Shown: in pieces, positions 12,479 to 24,480 of the stretch | Layout: each line of letters begins with the position of its first letter | Position numbering within the stretch: position 1 is the stretch's first letter | Assembly (NCBI RefSeq): GCF_023898315.1 | Contig: NC_064614.1 | Span: 114,545,501 to 114,609,500, forward strand | Reading direction: 5' to 3' | DNA from: Schistocerca nitens | Taxonomy: Eukaryota; Arthropoda; Insecta; Orthoptera; Acrididae | DNA length: 64,000 bases | Notes under the pieces: generated by a model | What the model saw: the letters and a program-made list of their open reading frames with translations, nothing else | Database searches by the model: none | What the model was told of the DNA's origin: nothing | Position numbers and translations under genes: made by a program

Positions 12479-13195
12479 TTTAATAATGTGTTGAAAGTAG
12501 TATACTTAATTTGACTTCGGCGTGTTTTCCACTCTGATTGTCAAAAGGCGTTTTCCAGTTTTGTTTTTTTCTACATGTAGGTTACATCTGTTGTATATTC
12601 CATACCAGAATTTACAAATAATAAAAGTAATTTTGGTGTGAACAGCGATGCTTTTTAACTCAAGTTTACGATGTAGTTTTCATGTTTGAAATTTAGATAT
12701 TTTCTATTTTGGATAAGAATGACAAAAGCTAGGAAGCATTTCAGTTTCCCTGTCTCCTAAGTCTTAGAAGAGACATAGAGATCCAAAAGGTACTTTAATT
12801 AATTATCTAACATTATTCCACGATTTGTAATTTTCATCTTTTGGTTTGTTACTGAAAATAACATGGCTTTTTCTATGATGTCAACGTTCAGAGGTATGTT
12901 TACGTGTAATATGCATTTTGTCTGTTTCAAGATTTATGTTTTCTCAAAAATTGTTTGGTTGCAAATTTGGTTGTAAATCTATATTGAACACAATTTTCGG
13001 TAAGGTGTAAAATCCAAATTACATTTCTCAGCTATAGAACTTATAGGATGTCCACTGGTGTCAACTGTCGAAATGTCGTGTGATCGGATAGTAAAGATGA
13101 ACTACAAAGTTTTACTGAATGTACTGATACCATCTCGATAATGTTACAGGGGTTTTTCGTAGTTAGGGTGTTGTGGACTGATTTCACTTAAGGAA
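12479..13195. other. Unclassified AT-rich DNA
   Basis: About 70% A+T by eye, with no frame or repeat structure that I can support. Confidence 0.5.
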
Positions 13196-13600
13196 ATGCT
13201 AAATGTGGAAGAATAAGGAGGCATTTTACGGCATTGTGTACTGTGTACAACAGAAGAATAGTTAGAAAATAGTGTATCCTGACATAAAGCAGCATCGTTG
13301 AGGCAATGGCTTGTGGAAGATAACATTCCTGAAATACACTGGCATGTCTAGAGTCCCGAACTGAACCCAGTGGAACGCCTTTGGGATGAGTTAGAACGTC
13401 GATTTTGCTTCAAGCTCCAGCGTTCAACATCACTACTTTCTCTGGTTTCTGCTCTTGAGGAATAACGGGCTGCCATTCGTCACAAACATTCAGGCACGGT
13501 ACTGGAAGTGTCCCGATCATTGAAGGCGAAGGTGAAGCGTAGACCCACCCAATAGTAACGTCCGCAATAGGTGTCGAATCCTTTGGTCAATTAGTGTACA
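13196..13600 (+). mobile_element. Tc1-like transposase C-terminal remnant and terminus
   Basis: The + strand reads WLVEDNIPEIHWHV, a stop, SPELNPVERLWDELERRF, then ALEE and SLKAKVKRRPTQ across stops. The terminus TTTGGTCAATTAGTGTA follows. It is the DE half of a decayed element. Confidence 0.8.
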
Positions 13601-13859
13601 TCTGTCGGTTGAGAACGTAAAACCCAGGGACTCTTTCGATGTAATTTGAAGGAACCAAGCAACGTACCGGCTCGAGTTTTTACCCTCTTGTCTTTTCCAG
13701 TGTCAGCTACAACATAAACACAACACTCTTCAGTGATGACGATTGACTTCCGAGATATAAAAAAATATTGTCTGTATTACTTATTGTGTTTCACGGGAGT
13801 TGATAGTTCATTACATGATAAATACGTTGTCAAGCTCAGTGTCCTTGGAAGTTCAACTT

Positions 13860-14965
13860 TTTTTTGGGGGGGTCATCAATTTTCTGGCTGCTTTGATGCG
13901 GTCCACCAAGAATTCCTCTCCTGTGCCAACCTCTTCATCTCACAGTAGCACTTGCAACCTACATAATCAATTATTTCCTGTATTTGTTCCAATATCTGTC
14001 TTCCTCTACAGTTTTTGCTCTCTACAGTTCCCTCTAGTACCATTTAAGTCATTCCCTCATGTCTTAACAGATGTCCTATCATCCTATCCTCTCATCTTGT
14101 CAGTGTTTTCCACATATTCCTTTCCTCTCCGATTCTGGGCGACCACCTCATTCCTTGCCTTATCAGTCCATCTAATTTTCAACATTCGCCTGTACCACAT
14201 CATCCCTTCTGTTCCGGTTTTCCCATAGAAAATGTTTCACTACCATACAATGCTGTACTCTTCCTCGAATTAAGACTTCTCTTGGCCAGGAATGCCCTTT
14301 TTGCCATTGCTGGTCTGCTTTCGATGTCCTCCTTTCTTCGTCCATCATTGGTTACTTTACTGCCTACGTAGCTGAATTCCTTAACTTGATCTACTTCGTG
14401 ACCATCAGTCCTGATGTTATATTTCTCGCTGTTCTCATTTCTTTCGTCTTTCTTCGATTTACTCTCAGTCCATATTCTGTACTCATTAGATTGTTCATTC
14501 AGTTCAGCAGATCATGTAATTCTTCTTCACTTTCACTTGGCATAGCAATGTCATAAGCGAATCGTATCATTGATATCCTTTCAACTTGAATTGTAATTCC
14601 ACTCCCGAATCTTTCTTTTATTTCCATCATTGCTTCTTCGATGTACAGATTGAACAGTAGGGGGGGGAAAGACTACATCCCTGTCTTACACTCTTTTAAT
14701 CTGAGCACTTCGTTCTTGGTCGTCCACTCTCACTATTCCCTCTTTGCTCTTGTACATATTGTATATTACCCGTTTCTCCCTATAGCTAACCCGTATTTTT
14801 CTCAGAATTTCGATCACCCTGCAACATTTTACATTGTCGAACCCTTTTTCCAGGTCGACAAATCCTATGAAAGTGTCTTGATTTTTTTTTGTCTTGCTTC
14901 CATTATCAAGTTCACACTACCTACCATAATTGTGAAATCTGACCTTGAAAATCATGTTGTAACAA
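13860..14965 (-). mobile_element. RTE-type LINE, 3' half
   Basis: The reverse complement parallels the RTE element at 21.3-22.3 kb (FADD region, NGMnnLL region, AFEMWCYRRM-like and RRKRWxDH-like blocks, mutated). The terminal part is near 13860-13960. It has many frameshifts. Confidence 0.8.
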
Positions 14966-15878
14966 ATGACTTTCAATAAAATTTAATTCGTTTAGCGGCA
15001 CATTACAAGTAGATTTTTCGCTTTAATTTCACACGTCACATTCGTTGGTAATAACATGGTGATTCAGTTTCTTTCCGCTACTGAATACTTTTTTTTAACC
15101 TCTCCGTTAAAGATCTTACGTGATGTATTCCTCTGTTTAAACAAGAATGCGCTGGTGTTTAGTAGCCTATCTCTGGTGACTAGTATGCAACATTCAAAAA
15201 ACTGACAGAAAGCGACAACGCTCGTCATCAGTTCTGACCTTAAGGATGTTGATAAAAATGTAGTACAGATACTAAACTGAAATGCTAATGTTCTTCGAAC
15301 TGAATTGGCAATAACCGGAATAATGTGGGATTTTGCAACAAGATCACGAACAGCCATGAGTCATTTGATATTACACAAACATTTAACATTAAGCAAGAAC
15401 TGGTCAAACGCTATATTTGTGGGCCGTGAATTACGAGAAGTGGTATTTCCACTTCATTGAGAGCGGGTTCCGCCGTGTCCGTAAACCGCGACTGCACGCT
15501 TACGGCTGACAGATTTGCACGTATTGGAACCGAGGCGAGAGGAAAGCGAAGCCGATCAGCCAGCGGGAATTGTCCCAGGGCAGATATTGCGCCGCTGACG
15601 GTATTTACTGGCAAAGACCGTATTGGCCTGACATTGCCTTCTTTTGAGACATGAGATTAGCGATAAACTTAACGCCAAAATTGGGGAACACGAAGTAGAC
15701 AAAGTGAAGCAACCTTCTACCTTGGAAACAAAATTAAACCCGAGGCGGACGCCAGCAAGGAAGTCATAGACTAGCTCTGTCAAAGAGATCATTCCTGTCC
15801 AAAAGGAGTCATCAAGTATCAAACATCAGCCTTCAATTGAGGAAGAAATTTCTGAGAGTACGTATACGTTTGGAGCAC
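14966..15878. other. Unclassified, includes a GC-richer block
   Basis: 15430-15640 is richer in GC than its flanks and is open in both strands for 60-90 codons, without recognisable domains. The rest is AT-rich. Confidence 0.4.
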
Positions 15879-16262
15879 AGTATCGTATGGTAATGAAGCG
15901 TGGAATATGGTGAAACCGGAAAAGAATGGAAGTGTTTCAGATGCGATGGTATACAAGGATGTTGAAAGTTAGGCGAACTGATAAGAAATGAGGAGTTTCT
16001 ACGCAGAATCAACGAGGATTGAAAGAAGTGGGAAACATTGACAAGAAGAGGAGTCGCTATAATTGGACGTGTTTCAAGACATCACGATATAACTTCCTTG
16101 ATGCCTGAGGCAATTGTACACGGTAAAAATTTGAGGGGAAGGCAAGATTGGACTAAATTCAACGAATAATTGAGGATGTAGTATTATTCTGAGATAAAGT
16201 GGTTAGAACAGGAGAGGAATTAGTGGCTGGCCGTATCAGGTTAGTCAGAAGACTGATGGAAA
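15879..16262 (+). mobile_element. RTE-type LINE (second subfamily), 3' end
   Basis: It ends GAACAGGAGAGGAATTAGTG, then a GTCAGAAGACTGATGGAAAT tail, equivalent to the tail at 34.5-34.57 kb. The upstream coding remnant is frameshifted. Confidence 0.75.
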
Positions 16263-16687
16263 TAGAACTTTTTTGTTTTACGGATTTTGGAACTAATGAA
16301 ACCGAACACTATGTTTCTGTACTTATTTGTTATTGTTGATTCCATACTCTGCTTAAGATTAAATCAGTATGAAATTAAATCTATGAATTACGCTTTGTAC
16401 AGTTCCATTATACTTACACGTTCTTATTTCAAGTTTCAAATGTTTATCAGTTTCATCCTTTAACGTGAATTGTCAAGTGTACTTTGTTTCTCAAAAACGC
16501 CGAAAAGTTATTGAAACAAACCGAGGTGCTAAAGAAGGGTTCGAAACACGTCGGTTTTTACATAGTGTCTTTCGCGTGAACACAAAAAATCTAATAGTCA
16601 ACGCATATTTTCTTGTTTAGATGTGTTATGTCTTACGTCGTTCTAAGGATATTTTCCCGTTTTAATCAAGCGTACATTTAATATTGT
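16263..16687. other. Unclassified; possible cut-and-paste element debris
   Basis: A GAAACACGTCGGTTTTTACA phrase near 16543-16562 resembles the hairpin-element motif seen at 17.8 kb. There are no definable ends. Confidence 0.35.
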
Positions 16688-16975
16688 CTGCCCCGGTGCC
16701 CGTTGCTCAGCACGGCTGACTGTGATGCAGGTGACCTGGGTTCGATTCCTGGTACTGCCAGGGATTTTTCCTTTTGTGGATGGTGTACTCAGCTTCGTGA
16801 AAACTGAGAAGCTAGTCGACGGATTAATAGCGGTTCCGAGATCAAGAAACTCGACAACGATCGTAAGAGCGTGACCTTCCACAACGGATCCGATGACGCC
16901 ATTGGCAGAGGACGACAGGGCGGTCAGTCGGTGGCGACTGGTCCGTCTATGTTCGGAACGCAGAACTTTACTTTA
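16688..16975 (+). mobile_element. tRNA-derived SINE (family E)
   Basis: The head is GTTGCTCAGCACGGC with a perfect B box GGTTCGATTCC at about 16739-16749. The body contains CAGGGATTTTTCC. It is distinct from families A-D. Confidence 0.8.
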
Positions 16976-17170
16976 CTTACATTTTATATTGAAAATAAAT
17001 CTTGTTATTGTATTACCATTTGTAATCACAGAATATACAAATTTTAATGCAGATTACGACAGTCATACAATTAGATAATTATGTGAACGTTATCAGCAAA
17101 ATGCCTTTGGCATATACAAAGAAAGCGTTATATACAACGTGTTTCAGGAAGAATAGTAGACATTTTACAG

Positions 17171-17270
17171 GATGGTACTACAGACTAATCCCAATGAAAC
17201 GTTTCATTTGACAGGTTTTTAGAGGATGGTACTACAGACTAATCCCAATGACACGTTCCATATGACAGGT
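17171..17270 (+). repeat. 54-bp tandem duplication
   Basis: The block starting GATGGTACTACAGACTAATC at 17171 recurs at 17225 with few changes, ending in TTTGACAGGT and TATGACAGGT respectively. Confidence 0.85.
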
Positions 17271-17399
17271 ATCCAAATTTTATTGGTTAGGGAGATAAGT
17301 TTTCATTTCGCGTGTTGCTACTCTAGTTTTTAATTGTCGACTGTCAGTTTAGTTTTTAAGCTGAAGTCGTGTTTGAGTATGCATAACTGAGTTTTCGAC

Positions 17400-18218
17400 G
17401 ATTGTGATTTTGATAGCGTTGCAAGTCACTGATTCTATCTTAGAATCAGTGCTTGCAGCATGTTAGATGGGACAATGTAGAATAAACAGTGTATAAGAAG
17501 ACGGTATTGTGTCGCTCTATGCATAAAAAAATTCTGTATGAAACACGTTAATTCTGACTGCAAACGATTAACGGAACACAAAACACTGACTTAATCCTCT
17601 TGATATCAGTCGGTAAGGACAGAAAAAATGCTACTTTGTTGTGTGGGAGGTGCCTCTTCAAGAAGTACATTATTTAACACTCAAGAAATACTAAATTGTA
17701 GATGTGGTGCTCTACAACTGCAAATATTGAATTGTGAAATTTACGATTTTCCCGGCGAATTAAATGTTGGAAGAGATCTAGGGATTGCAGTCGGTCGTCG
17801 TAAACTTCACTCCACGATATTTCGACGGGACTCTTCAAAGGCTCACCTGAAGATGACTGGCAGGTCTCCAGTCGAAATATCGTTGAGCAAAGTTGAAGGT
17901 GACCAGCTGCAGTCCCTAAATCTCTTCGAACAAATATTGAACTATTCACGTAGAGTGAGTTGACAATAGTCATTGGATAGCGATACGCACGCATATAGAC
18001 GGCGGTAGTATTGCGTACCCAAGGTATAAAAGGGCAGCCCATTGATGGAACTACCGATTGTACGCAGGCGATTGATGTGGCAATGTTTCCGACGTGTTTG
18101 TGGCCACACGTTTGGAATTAACAGACTCTGAACGCGGACTGGTACTTGGAGCTTGACGCATGGCACGTTTCATTTCGGAAATCGATAGGGAATTCAGTGT
18201 TCTGAGATCGACAGTGTG
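17400..18218 (+). repeat. Left arm of ~0.8-kb inverted duplication
   Basis: It matches the reverse complement of 20.63-22.49 kb with about 80-85% identity by eye: GATTCTATCTTAGAATCAGTG, CTCTATGCATAAAAAA, GTGGTGCTCTACAACTG and the later Tc1 5' end are all shared in order. The arm contains an internal palindrome (17770-17935) around ACCTGAAGATGACTGG. Confidence 0.88.
17953..18218 (+). mobile_element. Tc1-like element, 5' end only (copy in left arm)
   Basis: It starts after TA with a TIR GAGTGAGTTGACAATAGTCA and carries GTATAAAAGGGCAG and the beginning of the transposase (helix-turn-helix region). The copy stops at 18218, exactly where the inverted duplication ends. The full relative is 19679-20898 (-). 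Confidence 0.85.
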
Positions 18219-18649
18219 ATTTCGATAATTCTATTGTATATCGTTTAAGCATGCCGCATTTATTCACAAATAATTAATGTGTCTATATGGCGTTTTTGTA
18301 CGACTTTTGTAAGGAACTCGCTGCTGCTGGTTTCAGAGCATACGATTTCCTAAACGCAGAGTGCCTGATTCAAGAGTGTTTACTTGTGTTTTCACTGTAC
18401 TGCGTGCGAGTGTTGAAGTTACCGGCAGTCATGTTTGATCTGAACAAGCAAATGAACAGGGTGTGGATGAAGTATAATAAATTATTCTGCTGACAGAACA
18501 TAGTCCTTCGACAAGAACACGCAGAATTTCTCCACGTATCGGTGTTCTACAAACAAGGGTAAGGCAGAACACGGATCTTTCCTTATCATTTACAGCGAAT
18601 TCAACACCCTCGATAAGGTGATGAAGGTATAAGACACGAATTCTGTCAT

Positions 18650-19090
18650 TTGCTAATTGGAAATCCCTGAGTCGTCCCCTTAATGCTGCTTACAGAAGGA
18701 AGCGCTTTCACTCGTGGCGGTATCAATGTCACTCGAAACTCAAATCGGCGATCAGACGAGAACACACATGCCTTTGTAGAGACAAGCTTTCGAGACCGCT
18801 CCTCTGTAAATGTGTGGTTTGGGATGTCATCCAATCAGTTGATTTGGCCTCTTGTGTTACCACATCGTCCTATACGTTCCCGTTACATCGAATTTCTTGA
18901 AAACGAGCTTGCAGTATTATTGGAAAAATTTCCTCTGGCTGCAAGGACGTTCTTCCGACATGACTGGGCTCCTGCACGTTGGCTACCAATGACGCCGGCC
19001 CTTACGGCTTTGGATTTTTACCTGTGGGAACGGCTAAAAAGTAAAGTCTACCAACAAAAAGTAAACGCAAGAGACGAATAATTCTTCTCT
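18650..19090 (+). mobile_element. mariner/IS630-group transposase fragment
   Basis: The + frame has VNVWFGMSSNQLIWPLVLPH, FLENELAVLLEKFPL, FFRHDWAPA and LDFYLWERLKSKVYQ, i.e. the second Asp motif and the LDFxLW block. It is degraded around the catalytic residues. A relative lies at 54.2-55.3 kb (-). Confidence 0.8.
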
Positions 19091-19435
19091 TATTATTGAT
19101 GGTTAGATTTATATACAGTGCTACCCTCGTAAAAGAACGCCTAGACGACGTCAGATGAGCTACCCGCGATTTTATTAAGAGGATTCGAAAGTACATTGAA
19201 GTCAGTAGTGGCATTTACGAGAACCTACTTTGAAAGTAATCATTTGCTAGAACTTAAAATCTTCTGTGATTATTTGATCGAGTGACGTTCTAAGAGCACC
19301 GTCTCTGTGACCAATAAAAATTTGAAACATGTTATATGGAATATTATATCCGAATTAGTCTACATTTTCACATTTTAAAACATTTAGTACTCATCTTGAA
19401 ACGCCTTGTATGAAATGCCGGTTATGGGTATGAGC

Positions 19436-19623
19436 TCAAAAATCAAATGGTTCAAATGGCTCTAAGCACTATGGGACTTAACATCTGAGGTCACCAGACC
19501 AAACCTAACTAACCTAAAGACATCATGCACATGCATGCCCGAGGCAGAATTCGAACCTGCGGCGGTAGCAGCAGCGCGGTTCCGGACTGAAGCGCCTAGA
19601 ACCGCTCGACCACAACGGCCGGC
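19436..19623 (-). mobile_element. SINE family A copy 1
   Basis: Target duplications are TGGGTATGAGC (19425-19435) and TGGGCATGAGC (19624-19634). The minus strand begins GCCGGCCGTTGTGG, has a B box within CAGGTTCGAATTC, and ends GAGCCATTTGAACCATTTGA. The head looks like a class II (Leu/Ser-type) tRNA with an extra arm. Confidence 0.92.
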
Positions 19624-19678
19624 TGGGCATGAGCGCTGGCAATAAATAGATGAAAATTACACTCTATTGGGCATCTTA

Positions 19679-20898
19679 CACAGAGGTGACGAAAGTCATG
19701 GGACACCTCCTAATATCGCGTCGGACCTCCTTTTGTCCAGCGCAGTTCAGTAACTCGGCGTGCCATGGGCTCAACAGGTCGCTGGAAGTCCCCTGCAGAA
19801 ATATTGAGCCATGCTGCCTCTATAGCCATCCATAATTGCGGAAGTGCTGCCGGTGCAGGATTTTCTGCACGGACTGACCTCTGCATTAAGTCCCAAAAAT
19901 GTTCGATGGGATTCATGTCGACCGATGTGCGTGGCCAAACCAGTCGTTCGAATTGTCCAGAATGTTCTTCAAACCAGTCGTGTACAATTGTGGCCCGGTG
20001 ACTTGGCACATCGTCATCCATAAAAATTCCATCGTTGTTCGGCAACATGATGTTCATGAATGACTGAAAATGGTCTCCAGGTAGCCGAAGATAATCATTT
20101 ACAGACAATTATCGGTTCGGTTGGAGCAGAGCCGCCAGTGAATTTCAGGTAAACAAAGCCCACACCATTAAGGGGCCACCACCAGTTTGCACAGTGCGTT
20201 GTTGAGTACTTGGGTCTATGGCTTCATGGGGTCTGTGCACACTTTATGCATACCATCAGCTCTTACCAGTGAAATCGGGACTCTTCTGACCAGGCCACGG
20301 TATTGTAGTCGTCTAGGGTCTAACAGACCTTGTAACGAGCCCAGGAGAGGCACTGCATGTCGTGCTTTTAGCAAAGGCACTCTCATCGATCGTCTGCTGC
20401 CATAGCTCATGAACGCCAAATTTCGCCGCGCCGTCCTAACGGATACGTTTGTCGTACATCCCACATTGGTTTCTACGGTTATTTCACCCATTGATGCTTG
20501 TCTGTTAGGACTGACGACTAAACCCAAACGTCTTTGCTCTCGGTCGTTCAGTGAAAGTTGTCAGCCACTGCGTTGTCCGTGGTGAGGAGTAATGCCTGGA
20601 ATCTGGTATCCTTGGCACTTTCTTAACTCTGTGGATCTCAGTATATTGAATTCCCTAACGGTTTCCAAAATGGAACGTCCGATGCGTCTAGCTCCAACTA
20701 CCATTCCGTTCGAAGTCTGTTGATTTCAGTAATGCGGCCACAATCACTTCGGAAACCTTTTCAAAACCTTTTCACATGAATCGCCTGAGTACAATTGCAG
20801 CTTCATCAATGGACTGCCCTTTTATATCTTGTGTACGCAATACCACTAGCATCTGTAGCTGTACATATCGCTGTCCAATAAGTTTCGTCAACTCACTG
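19679..20898 (-). mobile_element. Tc1-like transposon with TIRs and TA duplication (broken transposase)
   Basis: TA flanks both ends, and the TIRs are CACAGAGGTGACGAAAGTCA / CAGTGAGTTGACGAAACTTA. The transposase on the minus strand is in two frames: 20527-20216 (helix-turn-helix, TTNVSVRTARRNL) and 20108-19710 (IFMDDDVPSHRATIV, VDMNPIEHFWDLM). TATAAAAGGGCAG near the 5' end (about 20817-20829 on the minus strand) could be its promoter. Confidence 0.92.
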
Positions 20899-22490
20899 TA
20901 CGTCAGTAATTCAATATTTCTTCAAAGAAATTTCGGGATAGCAACCGGTCGTCGTAAACTTTACGATATTTCGACTGGACACCTGCCAGTCGTCTTCAGG
21001 TGAGTCATCGAAGAGTCCTGTCGAAGTATCGTGGAGTGTAGTTTACGACGACTGGCTGCAATCCCGAAATCTCCTCGAATATTTAATTCGCAGGGTAAAT
21101 TTTAAATTTCACAATTCAATATTTGCCAGTTGTAGAGCACCACATCCACAATGTACTTTGTTCTTAGCGTCAAATAATTAACTTTTTGAAGAGGCACCTC
21201 CTACACAACGTAATAGTATTTTTCTGTCCTTACTGACATGTATGAAGAAGCTTTCTGGCATTTGTGGACTTAGAGAAAGCTTTTGACAATGTTGAATGGC
21301 ATATTCTCTTTCAAATTCTAAAGGTGGCAGGGGTAAAATACAGGGAGCGAAAAGCTATTTACAATTTGTACAGAAATCAGACGGCAGTTATAAGATTCAA
21401 GGGGCATGAAAGGGAAGCAGCAGTTGGGAAGGAAGTGAGACAGGGTTGTAGCCTGTCCCCGATGTTATTCAAACTGTATATTGAGCAAGCAGTAAGGGAA
21501 ACAAAAGAAAAATTCGGAGTAGGTATTAAAGTCCATGGAAAAGAAATAAAAACGTTGAGGTTCGCCGATGACATTGTGATTCAGTCAGAGACAGCAAAGG
21601 GCTTGGAAGAGCAGTTGAACGGAATGGACAGTGTCTTGAAAGGAGGATATAAGATGAACATCAACAAAAGCAAAACAAGGATAATGGAATGTAGTCGAAT
21701 TAAGTCGGGTGATGCTGAGGGAATTAGATTAGGAAATGAGACACTTAAAGCAGTAAAGGAGTTTTGCTATTTGGGGAGCAATATAACTGATGATGGTCGA
21801 AGTAGAGAGGATATAAAATGTAGACTGGCAATGGCAAGGAAAGCGTTTCTGAAGAAGAGAAATTTGTTAACATCGAGTATAGTTTTAAGTGTGAGGACGT
21901 CGTTTCTGAAAGTATTTGTATGGAGTGTAGCCATGTATGGAAGTGAAACATGGACGATAAATAGTTTGGACAAGAAGAGAATAGAAGCTTTCGAAATGTG
22001 GTGCTACAGAAGAATGCTGAAAATTAGATGGGTAGATCACATAACTAATGAGGAGGTATTGAACAGAATTGGGGAGAAGAGGAGTTTGTGGCACAACTTG
22101 ACAAGAAGAAAGGACCGGTTGGTAGCACATGTTCTGAGGCATCAAGGGATCACAAATTTAGCATTGGAGGGCAGCGTGGAGGGTAAAAATCGTAGAGGGA
22201 GACCAAGAGATGAATACACTAAGCAGATTCAGAAGGATGTAGGTTGCAGTAAGTACTGGGAGATGGAGAAGCTTGCACAGGATAGAGTAGCATGGAGAGC
22301 TGCATCAAACCAGTCTCAGGACTGAAGACAACAACAACAACAACAGACAGATACTTTTTTATGCATAGAGCGAAACAATTACGTTTTCTTATACATTGTT
22401 TACTCTACATTTTCCCATTTGACGTGCTGCAAGTACAGGTTCTTAGATAGAATCAGTGATTTGCAACACTATCAAAACTAAGAATATATT
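20630..22490 (-). repeat. Right arm of inverted duplication (interrupted by an RTE LINE)
   Basis: This is the reverse complement of 17400-18218. Homology runs 20630-21240, stops at the LINE, and resumes 22349-22490 (TATGCATAGAGCGAAACAAT, GATAGAATCAGTGATTTGCA). About 75 bp of the left arm has no counterpart at the LINE junction, suggesting a target-site deletion. Confidence 0.85.
21242..22348 (+). mobile_element. RTE-type LINE, 5'-truncated, with long intact RT frame
   Basis: The frame 21264-22325 (353 codons, no stop) carries AFVDLEKAFDNVEW, VRQGCSLSPMLF, the catalytic LRFADDIVI, NINKSKTRIM, then SETWTINSLDKKRIEAFEMW and RRGRPRDEYTKQI. It ends with GACTGAAGACAACAACAACA repeats, the short tandem 3' tail typical of the RTE clade. 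The endonuclease half is missing. Confidence 0.93.
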
Positions 22491-22694
22491 GATTTTGTGT
22501 GCCTGCACAAATCATAAACTGAAATTTCCATTTTCTTTTCGGTTTTCGTTCTTGCATCCTTTTGCCAGAGCTTTTGTGTAATGTAATTCTCTCTCATCCG
22601 TCCACTTAGTGGGTACCTTTTTAAATGCCTATATTTTTAATCAGCGTGAATGTATCTAGTAATTGATTTGAAAAGTACATTGCACAGCACAATT

Positions 22695-22835
22695 AAGGGA
22701 TTACTTTTTCGAATCAGTTTCATTGTCTCCCACTGCAACACAGAAGTATGAAATTTGGCTCAAGGGCACCTACAAGCTCCCTGTGTAATGGTTCTCAAGC
22801 TTTGCTTACTGTGACGACATCCTCGGGCTCGGCGA
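22695..22835. repeat. Left inverted terminus of a ~3-kb unclassified element
   Basis: GAAGTATGAAATTTGGCTCA and surrounding sequence match the reverse complement of 25575-25735. The interior segments (22.84-23.31 and 24.74-25.01 kb) recur at 37.68-38.39 kb. Confidence 0.65.
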
Positions 22836-23314
22836 CACTTCAGCACTTCAGACAGTAAGCTGTCAATGGAAGGGAAAAAACGGTCAGAGCTGAGAAGTCC
22901 ATGTGACGCGTAAAGTGGGTTAATCATGTCGCACTGGCACTGAATTTCGCCAGAACTCCGAACAATGCAACTGTGAGCGTGACACACAGTGGGAAATGTC
23001 GTCACACCCTCTGTTAGCCATATTTCACCCCTTCCTTTACACATCTGTGATGGAGCTCAGTATTGTTATGCGCAGCGTTGAAATGACACGGTTTTCTGAT
23101 GGGTGGCCCAGCACAGCGTACCAGACACACCACCATGCAGACTAGACATGAAAACATCCCATCCCTTTGGGTGTTGATTCCCACACATTCCGCGGCTGGA
23201 AAAGCGTAAACACATTTTGCTGGTTTGGATCGTGTTCAGATTTCGTCGAATGGTTTTGAACAGCCCCTAGTGGTTCTTCTATGTACGCCAGAGCAAAAAT
23301 TGCGTTCGCACTTG

Positions 23315-23745
23315 ACCCCTACATCTACATCTACATCCACACTCCGCAAGCCAGCTGACGACGGCTTCGCGAGATATATGTAGGAAGGAGCAATATACTG
23401 CTTGACTCTTCGGTGAAGGTATGTTCTCGAAACTTCAACAAAAGCCCGTACCGAGCTACTGAGCGTCTCTCCTGCAGAGTCTTCCACTGGAGTTTATCTA
23501 TCATCTCCGTAACGCTTTCGCGATTACTAAATGATCCTGTAACGAAGCGCGCTGCTCTCCGTTGGATCTTCTCTATCTCTTCTATCAACCCTATCTGGTA
23601 TGGATCCCACACTGCTGAGCAGTATGCAAGCAGTGCGCGAAGAAGCGTACTGTAACCTACTTCCTTTGTTTTCGGATTGCATTTCCTTAGTATTCTTCCA
23701 ATGAATCTCAGTCTGACATCTGCTTTACTGACGATCAACTTTATA
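23315..23745 (-). mobile_element. Family-B LINE 3' end
   Basis: The minus frame reads RFIGRILRKCNPKTKEVGYS, LLAYCSAVWDPYQIGLIEEI, RRAARFVTGSFSNRESVTEM and LLLPTYISRSR, then the tail ACATCTACATCTACATCC. It is nearly full coding quality, so one of the younger family-B copies here. Confidence 0.88.
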
Positions 23746-23769
23746 TGATCTTACAATGAAATGAACACC

Positions 23770-24180
23770 CTTAGTTGCTTACAGGCGTTGATATACGTCA
23801 ACGGGGACAGATGAAAATGTATGCCCCGACCGGGACCCGAACCTGGGATCTCCTGCTTACATGGCAGACGCTCTATCCATCTGAGCCACCGAGGACACAG
23901 AGGATAGCGTGACTGCAGGGATTTATCTCTGGAACGCCTCCCGCGAAACTCACATTCTCTACGTATTGTCCCGCACTACATTCGTAGTGCCCCCGCCCAT
24001 TATACTCATTACTCGCGGCGCGTTGCCGATTCCCGTAAGAGTTCGGGCTCTGTTTGTGCATTCGCACATAAGAAGAAGATGGTCAAGTGGCCGGTGAGCC
24101 TTAATTAAGATGGTATCTGTTCTTTCGGAAGAATAGCGCGAGCTGGGTTTCACACGATCGACTTTTTCGAAACCCATTCT
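23770..24180 (-). mobile_element. tRNA-Thr-like SINE (family F)
   Basis: The minus strand has GGTGGCTCAGATGGATAGAGCG, an anticodon-arm-like TCTGCCATGTAAGCAGG (loop anticodon position TGT) and the B-box region CAGGTTCGGGTCCCGG. Extra non-tRNA sequence lies both 5' and 3' of the head. It is not a functional tRNA gene, because the acceptor stem is not formed. Confidence 0.75.
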
Positions 24181-24189
24181 GATTCCTAC

Positions 24190-24480
24190 AGAGTAGATTT
24201 CTAGTCTCCAGAAAAGTCATTATACTCGAACATAATACGTGTTCCCTAAATTCTACAACTGATCGATGTTAGAGATATAGGTCTATAGTTCTGCACATCG
24301 GTTCGACGTCCCTTCTTGAAAACGGGGATGACCTGTGCCCTTTTCCAATCCTTTGGAACGCTACGCTCTTCTAGAGACCTACGGTACACCGCTGCAAAAA
24401 GGGGGCAAGTACCTTCGCAAACTCTGTGTAAAATCGAACTGGTATCTCATCAGGTCCAGCGGCCTTTCTTCTTTTGAGCG
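24190..24480 (-). mobile_element. Family-B LINE RT fragment
   Basis: The reverse complement gives a GPDEIPVRFYTEF-like block and a QxxxIPVFKKGRR-like block, i.e. the region upstream of the RT fingers, with frameshifts. Confidence 0.65.

Noticed and set aside
17628..18042. Overlapping 111- and 122-codon frames on opposite strands
   Set aside because: Both come from the palindrome inside the inverted-duplication arm.
23800..23900. Functional tRNA-Thr gene
   Set aside because: Only the D/anticodon/T regions are tRNA-like. There is no acceptor stem, and it sits inside a longer dispersed repeat. The same reasoning excludes tRNA genes at all SINE heads, including the tRNA-Gly-like one at 62.5 kb.
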